Of a stretch of DNA of 64,000 nt, positions 36,156 to 47,850 are shown in pieces. Source of the DNA: Mytilisepta virgata (lineage: Eukaryota > Mollusca > Bivalvia > Mytilida > Mytilidae); the NCBI GenBank assembly GCA_028015205.1, contig CM051510.1, forward strand, positions 30,008,580 to 30,072,579, read 5' to 3'. Every line of letters starts with the position of its first letter. The stretch's first letter is position 1. A program made the position numbers and the translations under genes. Under the pieces are notes generated by a model. The model did no database searches, was not told where the DNA came from, and saw only the letters and a program-made list of their open reading frames with translations.

Positions 36156-39100
36156 TCAATATCCATGTCGACATGCCAGACGAAAATGTAGAAAATTCTC
36201 GTTAATATTTTTGGTACTATTATATAGAGTAGGGGTTAAAAGACCATGTATTGAACTACAGTTACGCCGGAGAAGTGAAAAAAAGGATTCCCAGCCTAAA
36301 TATTCCAATAACATATCAATTTCTTTCCTTTTGTTGTCAGTCCAAACCTCATTAATAATGACGGCAAAATCGAATTCTCTCTGTAACAAAATATCCATGA
36401 ACACCTTTACAATTTTTGAATTTTTGCAAGAGGCAATTATTCCCAATGCATCAACTGAAATATAGTTGTGTAGGTCGAAATCTTGATCCATTATTTGTAA
36501 TCCTATTTCTCCTATTTCACATGCTGATGATAAAGCAGTTAAAAAACTTGTGAATTTACGGTTATATGTCCATTCTAGTACCTTACAAAGATGACAGTTA
36601 TCTTGTGTAGCCATTTTAAAAACATTCTGATAAAAACCATTTCTAAAAATCCAACTAATGACCTCGAAACGTTTAAGTTTGCATGCCATCCTAGTAGCTG
36701 CCAGAACGTCAAAAAGCATTCTCTCCTCAATAGAAGACATTTCCATCAGCATTTCAGCAAGTGTAATGTTTCCTGTTTCAATGGCGTGGTTCATATACGA
36801 TTTAAAATCTATTGATTCAGAAGAGGACAAGTTTGCATTACTTAACAGATATCCAACTACATTTTTATTGGTGAATTTGCCTGCCCATTCAATGGCATTT
36901 TTTAAATAAAGAGAAAAATCACCACAGAACTTGGTGAATATCAGAGCAACTATTTCTTGATCATCGTTCACATTTTCACATGCTGCTTCTAGGTATTCTT
37001 TTATATTTCCTTTTAAGTCCAAAACATTTTCTACAAAAAACGCATCCTTAAACATTAACTGCAGAATGGTTTTGTTGCTTGTTAAGCATGCAGTTTTACA
37101 CAGTAGTTGAGAAAGTATTATTCTCTCTTCGCTTATAATTTTACATTCCGATGTGGTATTTGCTATGATCTTTTCAAGAAAATAAGATTTAATCCCGCCA
37201 TCTAAATATCGGTAAAACAATCTCTCTTTAAATTTTGTAGTACTGTTACGAAAAAGCAGTTCCAAATTTTCTTCATTAGTTTTCTTTTCCAACTCGACAA
37301 ATGCGGAAATTAATCGACTGCAGTTATCACAGTATGACATAAAGTACTGCCACACTATTTGGATACATTCGAAATTTGGATTTCTTGACAACCTAATTAA
37401 TACAATGCCGAGAAATTCATTGTTTCGTTTGTTATCAAGGTCTTGTTCTTTAAGAACTGTGATAAAATCATGCAAAAATTTAGAATCTAGTACCATACCA
37501 CTTTTGGCAAGAATATATTCAACAAAGGAAATATCATCGGACTTTTCAATCAAGCTCTTGAAAACTTTAACTAATATGTTATAGTATTTCTCTGGTATTT
37601 TCAGAACAACTTCACCTGTGTTTTCTATGTACGATTGCGGCTTTACCATTTCTGCTATGAAGTCTGCTTTAAAGATCTCGATAATTTTTGTCATATCGCA
37701 TTTACTGTATGAAAGCATTACAGCCTCTGAAAGGATTCTGTGCTGGATACGGTATGTACCATTGCTATGAATAAGATATACAGGCGTCATGCTATGTAGA
37801 GCATCAAGGATGTCGCTTTCTGAAAACCTCATAGATAATGTAGTATATACAGAATCCATTATGTCTCTAATCTTTTCGAGATCAAAACTGTAACTGTTTA
37901 AACTGTCATTATTAAGAAGCATGTAAACCAATGTTATGTATCTTAGCTGGTTACAAAGTGCTGTAGCTGTATTAAGATTGACGCTGGGTTTGCCTGCTTT
38001 CCTAATATCTTCAATTTCGTTGAAAATAAAGCATGTTGGGTGCTTAAAAAACTGCAGTCCTAACACTATAAACTCTTTGTTTGAGCAAAACAAACGACAT
38101 GCTTCGGGAAAACCATTAAACGTTTCTGAGTTCGCCACGTCAAGAATGAAATTTTGTGTTACACTAATTTTTTCGTTTGAACTGAAGGTGATATCGGTTG
38201 CACAATTCTTAGATTGAACATCCAATACTTCTATATCATTGAACAGTAAATAAGCATTGAGCATTCTTTGCTTTTCTTGAAAACTTAATGTAAATTGTCT
38301 TGACAGATCGACCATATAAATTCGAAAACCAATTCCGGCTTTCATGAAAATATTTTCACAAGAAACCAAAATAGAATCCCGAATAGTTAATATTAGTTTT
38401 ACATTACCGTTATGCATACATGTTTTAATTTTGTTAAAAACGGAAGTCACGCTATTTTCGTCAAAGGTAAAATTAGTACGACCAAACAAATCCTCCAATA
38501 GCACACAAATGGGTGAACATGCGTCTATAAGACTTGAAAATTCTTCTAGGTGATATATTATAAGGGGTTCGTCATGCGTGTGTCTATCATAATAATTTAA
38601 CAATTCGATTGCCGTCCTCGATTTACCTACACCAGCGGAACCCGTTAATATAACCATTTTATACTCATCTAACAGTCTCCTTGCCTCCTGTAGACCTCGT
38701 GTTTCAATATATGGCGTTTCTGAGATACGGCATGCAATTTCATTTCTAGTTGAAACTACAAATAAATAAAGTGTCAGCTAAGAAATACAATATTATCAAA
38801 TTAAAAAAAAAGAATCATCAGCAAAATATGAACGATTTATAAACAGATGATTATTTCCAACACAACAACTTCTATTTTAAAAATACACAACTTACTTCGT
38901 ATACCGATTAATAATAAAATCAAAATCATTTCATCCATACCTGAATTGTTAATATTAATCTTACCTTGTTTTTTCTTTCTTCTCTCATTAATATCTATAA
39001 GAGAAAGAAAAATAGTACACGTAATCTGTATTTCGTAAATATACATTTTTGCAATGTTATAATTACATCCCGTGTCTATTTCATTGGAATATGAATTTAA

Positions 39101-41448
39101 AAATTTACATGTATTTCTAGTTAAAATTTATTCAGTCTGCTGATGATACCTGACCGTTAAAATGTGAGTAAACGGTGTACCAATATTTATTCAGGGAGAA
39201 ATCTTTAATTCGAAACAACATTGTAAAAAGTAAGCTGAACAAAAATGACAGAACGCAAAAGAAAGGGAAAATATAACATGTAGAAAACGGCAACACAGAA
39301 ATAGTTATTAGTTCACCTTGACCAAAATGCCACATGAGCTGTTTCCATTCTTGGTATCTGTCGTCTGTCGTTATTTTTTTAAACAAACTTCTAATTTCGC
39401 CTGAAACTACAGGGTCAGTTGAGAGGAAACTGTGACGAAATCGTCTATTCAAAAAACCGATCAGTAAGACCGCCATTATTAAATTTTAACAAAATGGCCA
39501 AAACAATTCTTAAAGATTTCCTCTTAAACAACGGAAGCAATTGATTTCAAACTTTGAAGACATGGTCCTTATTTGGGTTATCTTTCAAAATTGTGTCCGG
39601 AGTACTCCGGAACAACAGGATGATCGTGACCAAATATAAAAATCAGTACAATTTTCTTCTCTAAAACTACAGTTACTATAAGCCGATTTAAATATGGATT
39701 ACTGCTGGAAATTCTCGCCTCGGACATAGGTAAGTGCTGACATTTTTGTAATTTGTAATGTTTTACAGATTGAGTACTTATATCATACTTATAATACTTA
39801 TATTATTACAGGGCATCAAATTTATTTCGGTATTTTGTCCATCCAACGACTCCTACATGTGGGCGTCCGAACCAAATGTTATGTACAATTTTAGAATGAG
39901 CTACAATTTCAATAAGCATTCCAAGAAACCAAGTGTTTACAATTCGATCTGATGTGTTCGCACAACCCGTTTCTCAGGCCAGGATTGATTATACTCTTTA
40001 AATTTGAATACCCTACGTTTAAACAGTTTATTAAGCGTTTAAGTTTTCCTTTATATTGCTTGGGGAAGGCATTACTATTTCCTAGAAAATCTCGAATATG
40101 TCACTAATGCTTACTGCAATTCATTTACAAGTCGAATAATGATGACTGTATCATATTCAACAAGTACAATCAATCCTGGTTTGGAAAACGGGCTGTGAAA
40201 GTAACACGTCGCATCGACGTCGATTGTAAACACTCGGTTTTTTTTAGTGTTTATTGAACTTGTAGCTCATTATGAAAGTGTAACAATTGTTTTGGACACC
40301 CACATGTAGAATTTGTAGGATGGACAATATATAATAATGATACTCGGTCTGGAAAACATCACAAATTACAAGAACCATTAGACGAAAAGTATGGTTGGAT
40401 GGCCTTGTTTTAAAGATGTTTAATTGAAAAGCAAATTAAAACGAGGTACTAATTCTTCCTTGGTTTTTGTCACTTTCATTAGTCTTTAGTAATTTATAAA
40501 ATGTATCCTTAACCACTTACAGTCTATTTGAAGAGTTTTTATTGCTTCTAGTTTTTCTGTATGGTCTTTCACCATCTGTTCTTTTTGTTCCTTTTCCCCA
40601 ATACCACATCGAATAAAACTTATTATTCTGTCTTTTACTTCTGTCCAGTCATCTTCAAACTTTTCTTGTTTCACCAAATATTGTGCCGTATGTGAATACT
40701 TGTTTCGTAAGTCAATCAACCTTTTAAGGCATTGCCATAGGTTACATAGAGTCTTAAGCAGTATAACCTGTACTTTGTTATTGACTTGGCCAGGTAATAG
40801 CCCTTCAGTAGCCGATACACAACAGCAAAATGTATGAGTTAATACTATATTATGCTGAGGACAGGGATTACCAGGAAATCCATAAAGTATATTCCAGTCC
40901 GTTTCTAAAATGTTTTCCCTCTCACATGGATACTTATATCCTGAAAAGCACTCACAGCATGGCATATTCGCTTTCCAAAGATGATAAATTGTATGTTTGT
41001 TGTTGTTTAGAAACTTATCAAAAGTATCTCCTTCAAGGCAACTTTCCCAGAATAAATCAAGGCAAAAATTTGTCATAAGATATCCAAGTAGAGTCAAATC
41101 CAAGTCATTTAAAATCACGCCAGACCGAGCTTTACTGCAACAAAACTTCGGCGATCTTGCATTATTGTGACATGAACATTTTAAATAAGGATCAAACAGT
41201 ATCTGTAGCTGTTCTTCGTGTAAGACCGATTTTGCACCAGCCGGATTGAAGGGTCCCATTCTACATTGACAACATCTGATCCTTGTATAACAAGAATGAT
41301 AGATATCGTGCTGATGATCATTGATAAAATCTTCCAATGTTTGATTCTTCTTCTGTAAATGGTATTCAAATACACAGCTAACACATTCTGTAATGCTTTC
41401 ACAACAAGTTATCATTCTGAAGTAATTGTTTCTTTCTTGGGTTTCCAT
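36156..41448 (-). CDS. Cys-rich/HEPN/STAND-type P-loop NTPase, four exons (DZIP3/nSTAND3-like)
   Basis: Exons on the minus strand are 40521-41448, 39317-39406, 38965-38994 and 36156-38755. All introns are GT-AG and phase 1, and the joined frame is 3648 nt (1215 aa). Exon 1 holds two related Cys-rich modules (about 13-106 and 116-210; shared DIYH/TIYH, CCQC/CCEC, FCCS/FCCC), possibly zinc-binding. It then has a HEPN-like helical segment with RNKYSH (248-253), an intact RX4H RNase motif, and a charged coil. Exon 4 carries ETRGLQEARRLL, Walker A GSAGVGKS (388-395), Walker B-like CVLLEDLFG (~434-442), LILTIRDSI, and a long helical-repeat region. Proteins of this layout are expanded in bivalves and resemble vertebrate DZIP3 in part. 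I infer a nucleotide-driven sensor that activates RNA cleavage in innate defence. An ATG at 39476 could start an alternative first exon. The C-terminus appears truncated. Confidence 0.75.
39596..39611. repeat. Perfect 16-bp palindrome TCCGGAGTACTCCGGA
   Basis: A GC-rich perfect palindrome in the first intron of the HEPN-STAND gene, about 120 bp upstream (minus sense) of the alternative ATG at 39476. It could be a dimeric protein-binding site of an internal promoter; no factor is assigned. Confidence 0.7.
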
Positions 41449-41574
41449 TGTTGTACGATTTTATATTATTACGATTGTGACTCGTTGACAATACACTAAA
41501 TATAAAGCATAATATATTCTTAGACAACAGTTTACACAATCCCTTTCAGAAACGTACATGTCTTATTAATAAAC

Positions 41575-42695
41575 AAGATGCTGATAAGAGCCTGTATCGC
41601 TCATCTGAATTAAACTTGTCCACATTAAGCATGACTAAAAGAGGACAATTTAAGAATCAAAACTGCCAGCTCTGGTTCCAATTGCCCCGATGGTTTCAGA
41701 CAAGAACATTTTTAAATGAATTTTCAAGTTTAGTCCTATGTTAAGTTGTGGCAGCCATCTTGGTTGACAGTCCAGGTCATAAGACATATCTTTGAAAGAG
41801 AACCATCTAAGGACCATTTCTCCAAAGTATGGTTCCAATTTTTGCTCAGCGGTTTCAGACAAGAAGATTTTTAAATGAATTTTCCAATAGGGTCCTATGT
41901 TAAACTAAGTTCGGCTGTGGCGGCCATCTTGGTTGACAGTCTGGATCATCGGACAAAATTCTGAAAGAGGAGCTCCTCAGGACCATTGCTGACAACATTG
42001 CCAAGTCTGGTTCCAATTGGCCAAGTACACAATGCAGTTTCATAGATTTTTTAAAATTCACCCCTTTTTCTATTTTTAGTCACAGCAGCCATATCTTTAA
42101 ATGTCGGGAATGCCGGACAAACTTTGTTGAAGGGAGCATCCAAGGACCATACCATCATAGTTTGGATCCAATTGGCCCCGTGGTTTCAAAGAAGAAGGTC
42201 ATTAAAGGAAAGTTTACGCCAGACGCGGTCTTTAAAACTCCTACAAGGGGTCAATAAATGATTTTGGTCGTGTTGATTAGTTTGTAGATCTTACTTTGTT
42301 GAAGATTTTTTTGTTTGTTTACAGTTTGTCTTTATGTATAATAATATTCACGATAATAATCCAAAACTGCAAAATTTCCTTAAAATTTACAATTCAGGGG
42401 CAATAACCCAACAAAAGTTTACCAAATCACCTGAAACTTTTAAGGCAGGTTAATCTTGACCTGATGAATATTTTTTCCCCATGTCAGTTTTGCTCTAAAT
42501 GCTTTAGTTTTTGAGATATAAGGCAACAACTGCAGTTTACCCCTATGTCCTATTTTTAGCAATGTCGGCCATGTTTGGTTCCATTTGGCCCAGTAGTTCC
42601 AGAGGAGAAGAAATTTGTAAAAAGTTAACGGACGACGACGGACTCCAAGTGATGAGAATAACTCACTTGACCCTTTGGGTCAGGTAAGCCAAAAA
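41575..42695 (+). mobile_element. Helentron/pearl-like element, diverged copy
   Basis: 5' part AAGAGCCTGTATCGCTCATCTG. 3' part GGACGACGACGGACTCCAAG, then a hairpin with GACCCTTTGGGTC and CAGGTAAGCCAAAAA. The core has about three degenerate units with CGGTTTCAGACAAGAA(G/C)AT, GGTCCTATGTTAA and GCGGCCATCTTGGTTGACAG. It lies upstream of the HEPN-STAND gene start. No ORF. Confidence 0.7.
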
Positions 42696-42984
42696 TTTGT
42701 TTTTGCCGAAGTCTGAGTAATTGATGAATCTAACATGTTTAATAAAAAGAACATGCTTTGATATAAGGAGCACACTGTTGTAATGGGCTACCCTAGTGTG
42801 CGATTGAATTACCATATGCACTTGTTTTGAGTTTAACAAGTAGATGGTTACATATGCTACGATTTGCTGTTGTTTTTCTTACAAATTGGCACTTAACTCC
42901 TTAATAACATAATACAAGTATAAACACGAATAAATTATGAAATTTCTATTTGATGTATATGACCGTTGATATCCCCCGCCCCCT
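42696..42984. other. Spacer between the element and the X/Y array
   Basis: No feature is recognised; it ends in a C-rich stretch (CCCCCGCCCCCTCCC) where Y-like sequence begins. Confidence 0.4.
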
Positions 42985-43431
42985 CCCAAAATTCGATTTT
43001 CAACACTAGAGTTTTTTTGCGAGCGTGTTAAAATCGAAAATTTAACTATTGAGTGTGGAGAAATTCAATAACTCATGTGTAAATTAAAGGAGAATCTGTT
43101 TCTGTTATGTTCGACAAAACCCTCAAGAAAATATCGTTGCTGTGTAGTTTGTTAGACGTCATTTCGGGACTTCTCTAGTTTATCGTTCCAATAACTAGAA
43201 ATTTAATCACCGGAAAGTGGTTGAAAATATTATGTATTTTTATCCCACCGATTAAACAGGTGAAGAATAGGAGAAATACTGATAATTTTGTTAAATCTCA
43301 CATAAATGATACAAGTAAACCTTGTGGTAATTGTGATGCAAAGTATGTAAGAACCTGCACTTTAAAATGACCAAAAGTATCAAAGTATAACTAGTTAATG
43401 TTTAAAAATTAGAAAAAATATTCGTTATACA
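42985..43431 (+). repeat. Y0: partial, diverged Y module at the array edge
   Basis: Matches only the last ~450 bases of the Y module, starting near the foldback loop (GCGAGCGTGTTAAAATCG). It is more diverged than Y1-Y5, as expected for an array edge. Confidence 0.85.
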
Positions 43432-44918
43432 GACGCATTACAGTCTTGACAATAGGTTTTCATGATTAATTAAATATGTTACAACTTACATGTATCACAA
43501 GCTTTCGTTTGCCAGATTGTCTCGTTTTCAACCATGGAACTCCCCTTCTACTAAAATAAATTGTTTAAATGGAAATCCCAAATTACAAAAATAGATTAAT
43601 TTTGCTTTAAAAAATGCTATAAATAGAATCGATGTTCCATATTATCTACATTAGGTAACTACCCGTGCAAGCACGTGTATCATAAAAAGGTAGAATAGCC
43701 TTTCTTACCCGTTGGACAGAGCACCTGTCATTGTCTTACCTTCTCATTGTTTATATAAAAAATGTCAAAACCACCCGCACTTCAGTTCAATTATTGGAAG
43801 TAAAGGTAGTTTATAAATAACTTAAAATTAAGTTATTTTAATTTTAGTATTATAGATTTTTTAGTTGTGCGTGCTTCGTTTTTGGAAAGATGGCTATTGA
43901 AAATAAATGTTTCCATAAAGAGATAATGCAAAAATGACCACAAAAAAAATAAGAAAAAAACTGAAATGGGCACAATGATATTTATGTATCTAAATTATTA
44001 TATTTTTAAAATACAAACTGACAAAAAGGAATAATTAAATAAAATGATTAAATGAAAAAACCAATATTTGGTTTTGTTAAAGAAACGTTAATCTGGACTG
44101 TCTTTAAACGGAGATTTGTTGAGTTGTGGTGACACTTATAAAACGTTTTTACAAACATAAATACAACATGTGTTCAACATTGTCAAAAATTTCTGCTGAA
44201 CGTTTTCAAAACATTCAGTACATTCTCCTGACGCTTTATATAACGTGTGACCCGTGGACATTTTGGCTTGAGTAGAAAGCACTTGGCGGACATTTGAAGT
44301 ATGGAACTGTAAAGTCATCATGTGACACATAATTGAGCCGATACTGTGCGAGGAAGAAATATATAAATGGTCGTGAAGACGCGTTTCGTGCTTTCATCAG
44401 TTTGGTTAGGTGTGTCTTTATATAATCCTAAGGGAGTAAATTTGAAATAAAAAGGCAGGACTACGATTTTGGTAGAATAAAACAACAGGTTCAATTAAGG
44501 TGTGAAACAAGATGCAAGACCTGTGTCAATCAGGAACGTTTTTTTGTTCAAATGAAAATAAAAATTTAAGACGCATTAGCGGCCGAAAAAATCAAGAACC
44601 AATATTTCGACGAAAAAAAAGGCAGGTTCGAGCATTTGATCCTGGCCTTCCATCCCCACCCCCCTAAAAATCGAATGGTTGCACCCCAAGGAACGTAAAA
44701 AAGTTTTTCTTTGTGTCCAGAGGCACAGGAAAAAAGTGATACCCGAAACTAATTTACACGAAAAGTAGATACTTTCATGTGAAAATACGAAGAATTCTAC
44801 AGTACATTGGATGTTTTTGAGCATTAGAAATGAAAGAAGACTTGAGTATATCAGTATTTTCTAAACAAAATCATCTGCGCCCCACGGGTTTTCAATCCTC
44901 AAACGCCGGCGAAGGATT
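43432..44918 (+). repeat. X1 module
   Basis: The most diverged complete X copy. Its mini-exon reads MVENET instead of MVKNET, and its hammerhead-like motif spacer differs (AAGCAC on the minus strand). The C-run is short. Confidence 0.9.
44384..44400 (-). ncRNA. Degenerate hammerhead-like core in X1 (repeated in every full X)
   Basis: On the minus strand CUGAUGA is followed by six bases and then GAAACGCGUC, the order of a hammerhead core. The six-base spacer (AAGCAC here, ACGCAC in X2-X8) cannot form a proper stem II. It is probably an inactive relic of a Penelope-type or retrozyme hammerhead, or chance. The copy in X2 is at 45861-45877. Confidence 0.35.
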
Positions 44919-46397
44919 GACGCATTACAGTCTTGACAATTGGTTTTCATGATTAATTAAATATGTTACAACTTACATGTATCACAAGCTTTCGTTTGCC
45001 AGATTGTCTCGTTTTTAACCATGGAACTCCCCTACTACTAAAATAAATTGTTTAAATGGAAATCCAAAATTACAAAAATAGATTAATTTTGCTTTAAAAA
45101 ATGCTATAAATAGAATCGATGTTCCATATTATCTACATTAGGTAACTACCCGTGCAGGCACGTGTATCATAAAAAGGTGGAATAGCCTTTCTTAGCCGTT
45201 GGGCAGAGCACCTGTCATTGTCTTACCTTCTCATTGTTTATATAAAAAATGTCAAAACCACCCGCACTTCAGTTCAATAATAGGAAGTAAAGGTAGTTTA
45301 TAAATAACTTTAAATTAATGTATCTTAATTTTAGTAGTATAGATTTTTTAGTTGTGCGTGCTTCGTTTTTGGTCAGATGGCTATTGAAAATAAATGTTTT
45401 CATAAAGAGATAATGTAAAAACGACCAAAAAAAAAAAAAAAAACTGAAATGGACACAATGATATATATGTATCTAAATTATTATATTTTTAAAATACAAA
45501 AAGGAATAATTAAATAAAATGATTAAATGGAAAAAAACCATTATTTGGTTTTGTTAAAGAAACGTTAATCTGGACTGTCTTTAAACGGAGATTTGTTGAG
45601 TTGTGGTGACACTTATAAAACGTTTTTACAAACATAAATACAACATGTGTTCAACATTGTCAAAAATTTCTGCTGAACGTTTTCAAAACATTCAGTACAT
45701 TCTCCTGACGCTTTATATAACGTGTGACCCGTGGACATTTTGGCTTGAGTAGAAAGCACTTGGCGGACATTTGAAGTATGTAACTGTAAAGTCATCATGT
45801 GACACATAATTGAGCCGATACTGTGCGAGGAAGAAATACATAAATGGTCGTGAAGACGCGTTTCGTGCGTTCATCAGTTTGGTTAGGTGTGTCTTTATAT
45901 AATCCTAAGGGAGTAAATTTGAAATAAAAAGGCAGGACTACGATTTTGGTAGAATAAAACAACAGGTTCAATTAAGGTGTGAAACAAGATGCAAGACCTG
46001 TGTCAATCAGGAACGTTTTTTGTTCAAATGAAAATAAAAATTTAAGACGCATTAGCGGCCGAAAAAAATCAAGAACCAATATTTCGACGAAAAAAAAGGC
46101 AGGTTCGAGCATTTGATCCTGGCCTTCCATCCCCACCCCCCCCCCCCTAAAAATCGAATGGTTGCACCCCAAGGAACGTAAAAAAGTTTTTCTTTGTGTC
46201 CAGAGGCACAGGAAAAAAGTGATACCCGAAACTAATTTACACGAAAAGTAGATACTTTCATGTGAAAATACAAAGAATTCTACAGTACATTGGATGTTTT
46301 TGAGCATTAGAAATGAAAGAAGACTTGAGTATATCAGTATTTTCTAAACAAAATCATCTGCGCCCCACGGGTTTTCAATCCTCAAACGCCGGCGAAG
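44919..46397 (+). repeat. X2 module
   Basis: Follows X1 directly through the GATT linker; followed by Y1. It has a C-run of 13 in the CCATCCCCAC tract. Confidence 0.95.
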
Positions 46398-47850
46398 CCT
46401 TGACTTCTTGTGAGAGTAATCAACACTGTTTTTGTGGTTGAAAAGTATAGTTTTTTCCTCAAAGAGTCGTTATGTAATTTGAAGCGGATTAAAAGGGCGA
46501 CCGTCTGCAAAATTCGTTACTTCCAGGGACCGGTTAAGTAGATTCTACCCTTGGTTTAACCCCGCCGCATGTTATGCGCCTGTCTCAAGTGAGGAAGGTA
46601 TGGTCCTGAATGTCTTTTTCGCGGTTAACCTTTTAGTTTATTTATTGATATTGCGACTTGATATTGTACCGTTGGACATAATTACTCATGAATTACTCTG
46701 GGGCTATTTACGGCTAGTTGTATGGTGTGGTTTTCCACTACAGTATTGGAGACCACGTTGTGATCTCTGAATATTTGTTTTTGTTATATAATATTGATTT
46801 TATGCTTAATTTGAAACTTCGTCATAGACTGTGTTTTTTTTACATAATACAAATACATGGTAGGCAACAATACACAACAGACGTTTGCCTGAAATCAATG
46901 TTGCCGATTCAGAGAGGAAGACTTACAACTGTATACATCATCAACACACCATATCCAAGGGTGTATTAAAATTTAGAAGACTTTCACTCCCTTTCTGTCA
47001 GTAATGGCCTCGAGAGATTTGTGTCAAAACTGAATCCAGCAAATACCTTCATTCCATAAACTTGTAAATGATGCAAATTTTCTTAAAAAGATTACTTTAG
47101 GAACCTTTTGGAAACTCTTCATTGTTTGATGACTTTAAGAAAAAACTCTTAATTCGTCTTCATTTATAAGCTTGCAGTTTTTTTAACATTTGAATTAATT
47201 AAAATACATGAAAGATAAAATATTTACATGTATAGATATTATCTAGTAGATTAAGTTTATTTTGTTCTTTAACGTCGGCACGCCGGTTGACATTTTGCAG
47301 GTATTTCTTTCTTGATAATAGATTCTCCTTCAGGTACGAGTGAGTTATGGAATATCTTCACCCGAGATAGTTAAAATTTCAGTTTTCAACATGCGAGTTT
47401 TTTTTTTTTTTTTTGCGAGCGTGTTAAAATCGAAAATTTAAGTATTGAGGGTGGAGAAATTCAATAACTCATGTGTAAATTGAAAGAGAATCTTTTTGTC
47501 CTATGATTTTCGACAAAAACCAAGAAAATGTCGTTGCTATGTAGTTTGTTTACATAGACGTCATTTCGGGACTTCTCTACTGTAGAAAAAACGGCGGTAA
47601 TTCCCACGTGCACGTAGAAATTTAATCACCGGGAAGTGGTTGAAAATATTATGTATTTTTATCCCACCGATTAAACACGTCAAGAAAAGGAGAAATACTG
47701 ATAATTTTGTTAAATCTCACATACATGATACAAGTAAACCTTGTGGTAATTGTGATGCAAAGTATGTAAGAACCTGCACTTTAAAATGACCAAAAGTATC
47801 AAAGTATAACTAGTTAATGTTTAAAAATTAGAAAAAATATTCGTTATACA
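46398..47850 (+). repeat. Y1 module
   Basis: Contains a segment ACCCCGCCGCATGTTATGCG, continuing GCCTGTCTCAAG, resembling a common mussel repeat. It has an 83-codon plus frame at 46718-46969 identical in Y1-Y4, and the foldback hairpin at 47320-47493. Confidence 0.95.
47320..47493. repeat. Foldback hairpin with poly-T loop inside Y1
   Basis: The left arm (AGATTCTCCTTCAGG onward, to CAACATGCGAG at 47397) pairs imperfectly with the right arm (GCGAGCGTGTTAAAATCG onward, to GAGAATCT at 47493). The run of T between them is the loop. Loop length varies between Y copies (about 8-17 T). The same hairpin is present in Y2-Y5 and, inverted, at 8535-8695. Confidence 0.8.

Noticed and set aside
39758..39952. 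Plus-strand 64-codon ORF in the first HEPN-STAND intron
   Set aside because: Begins in a copy of the repeat tail also seen near 4700 and 4990; no domain.
44136..44330. 64-codon minus-strand ORF found in each X (MCHMMTLQ...)
   Set aside because: Differences between copies are often nonsynonymous and include loss of the start context in X4 and X6. No sign of protein-level selection.
46718..46969. 83-codon ORF identical in Y1-Y4
   Set aside because: Identity is explained by recent array duplication. Y5 breaks the frame, and the composition shows no domain or signal.
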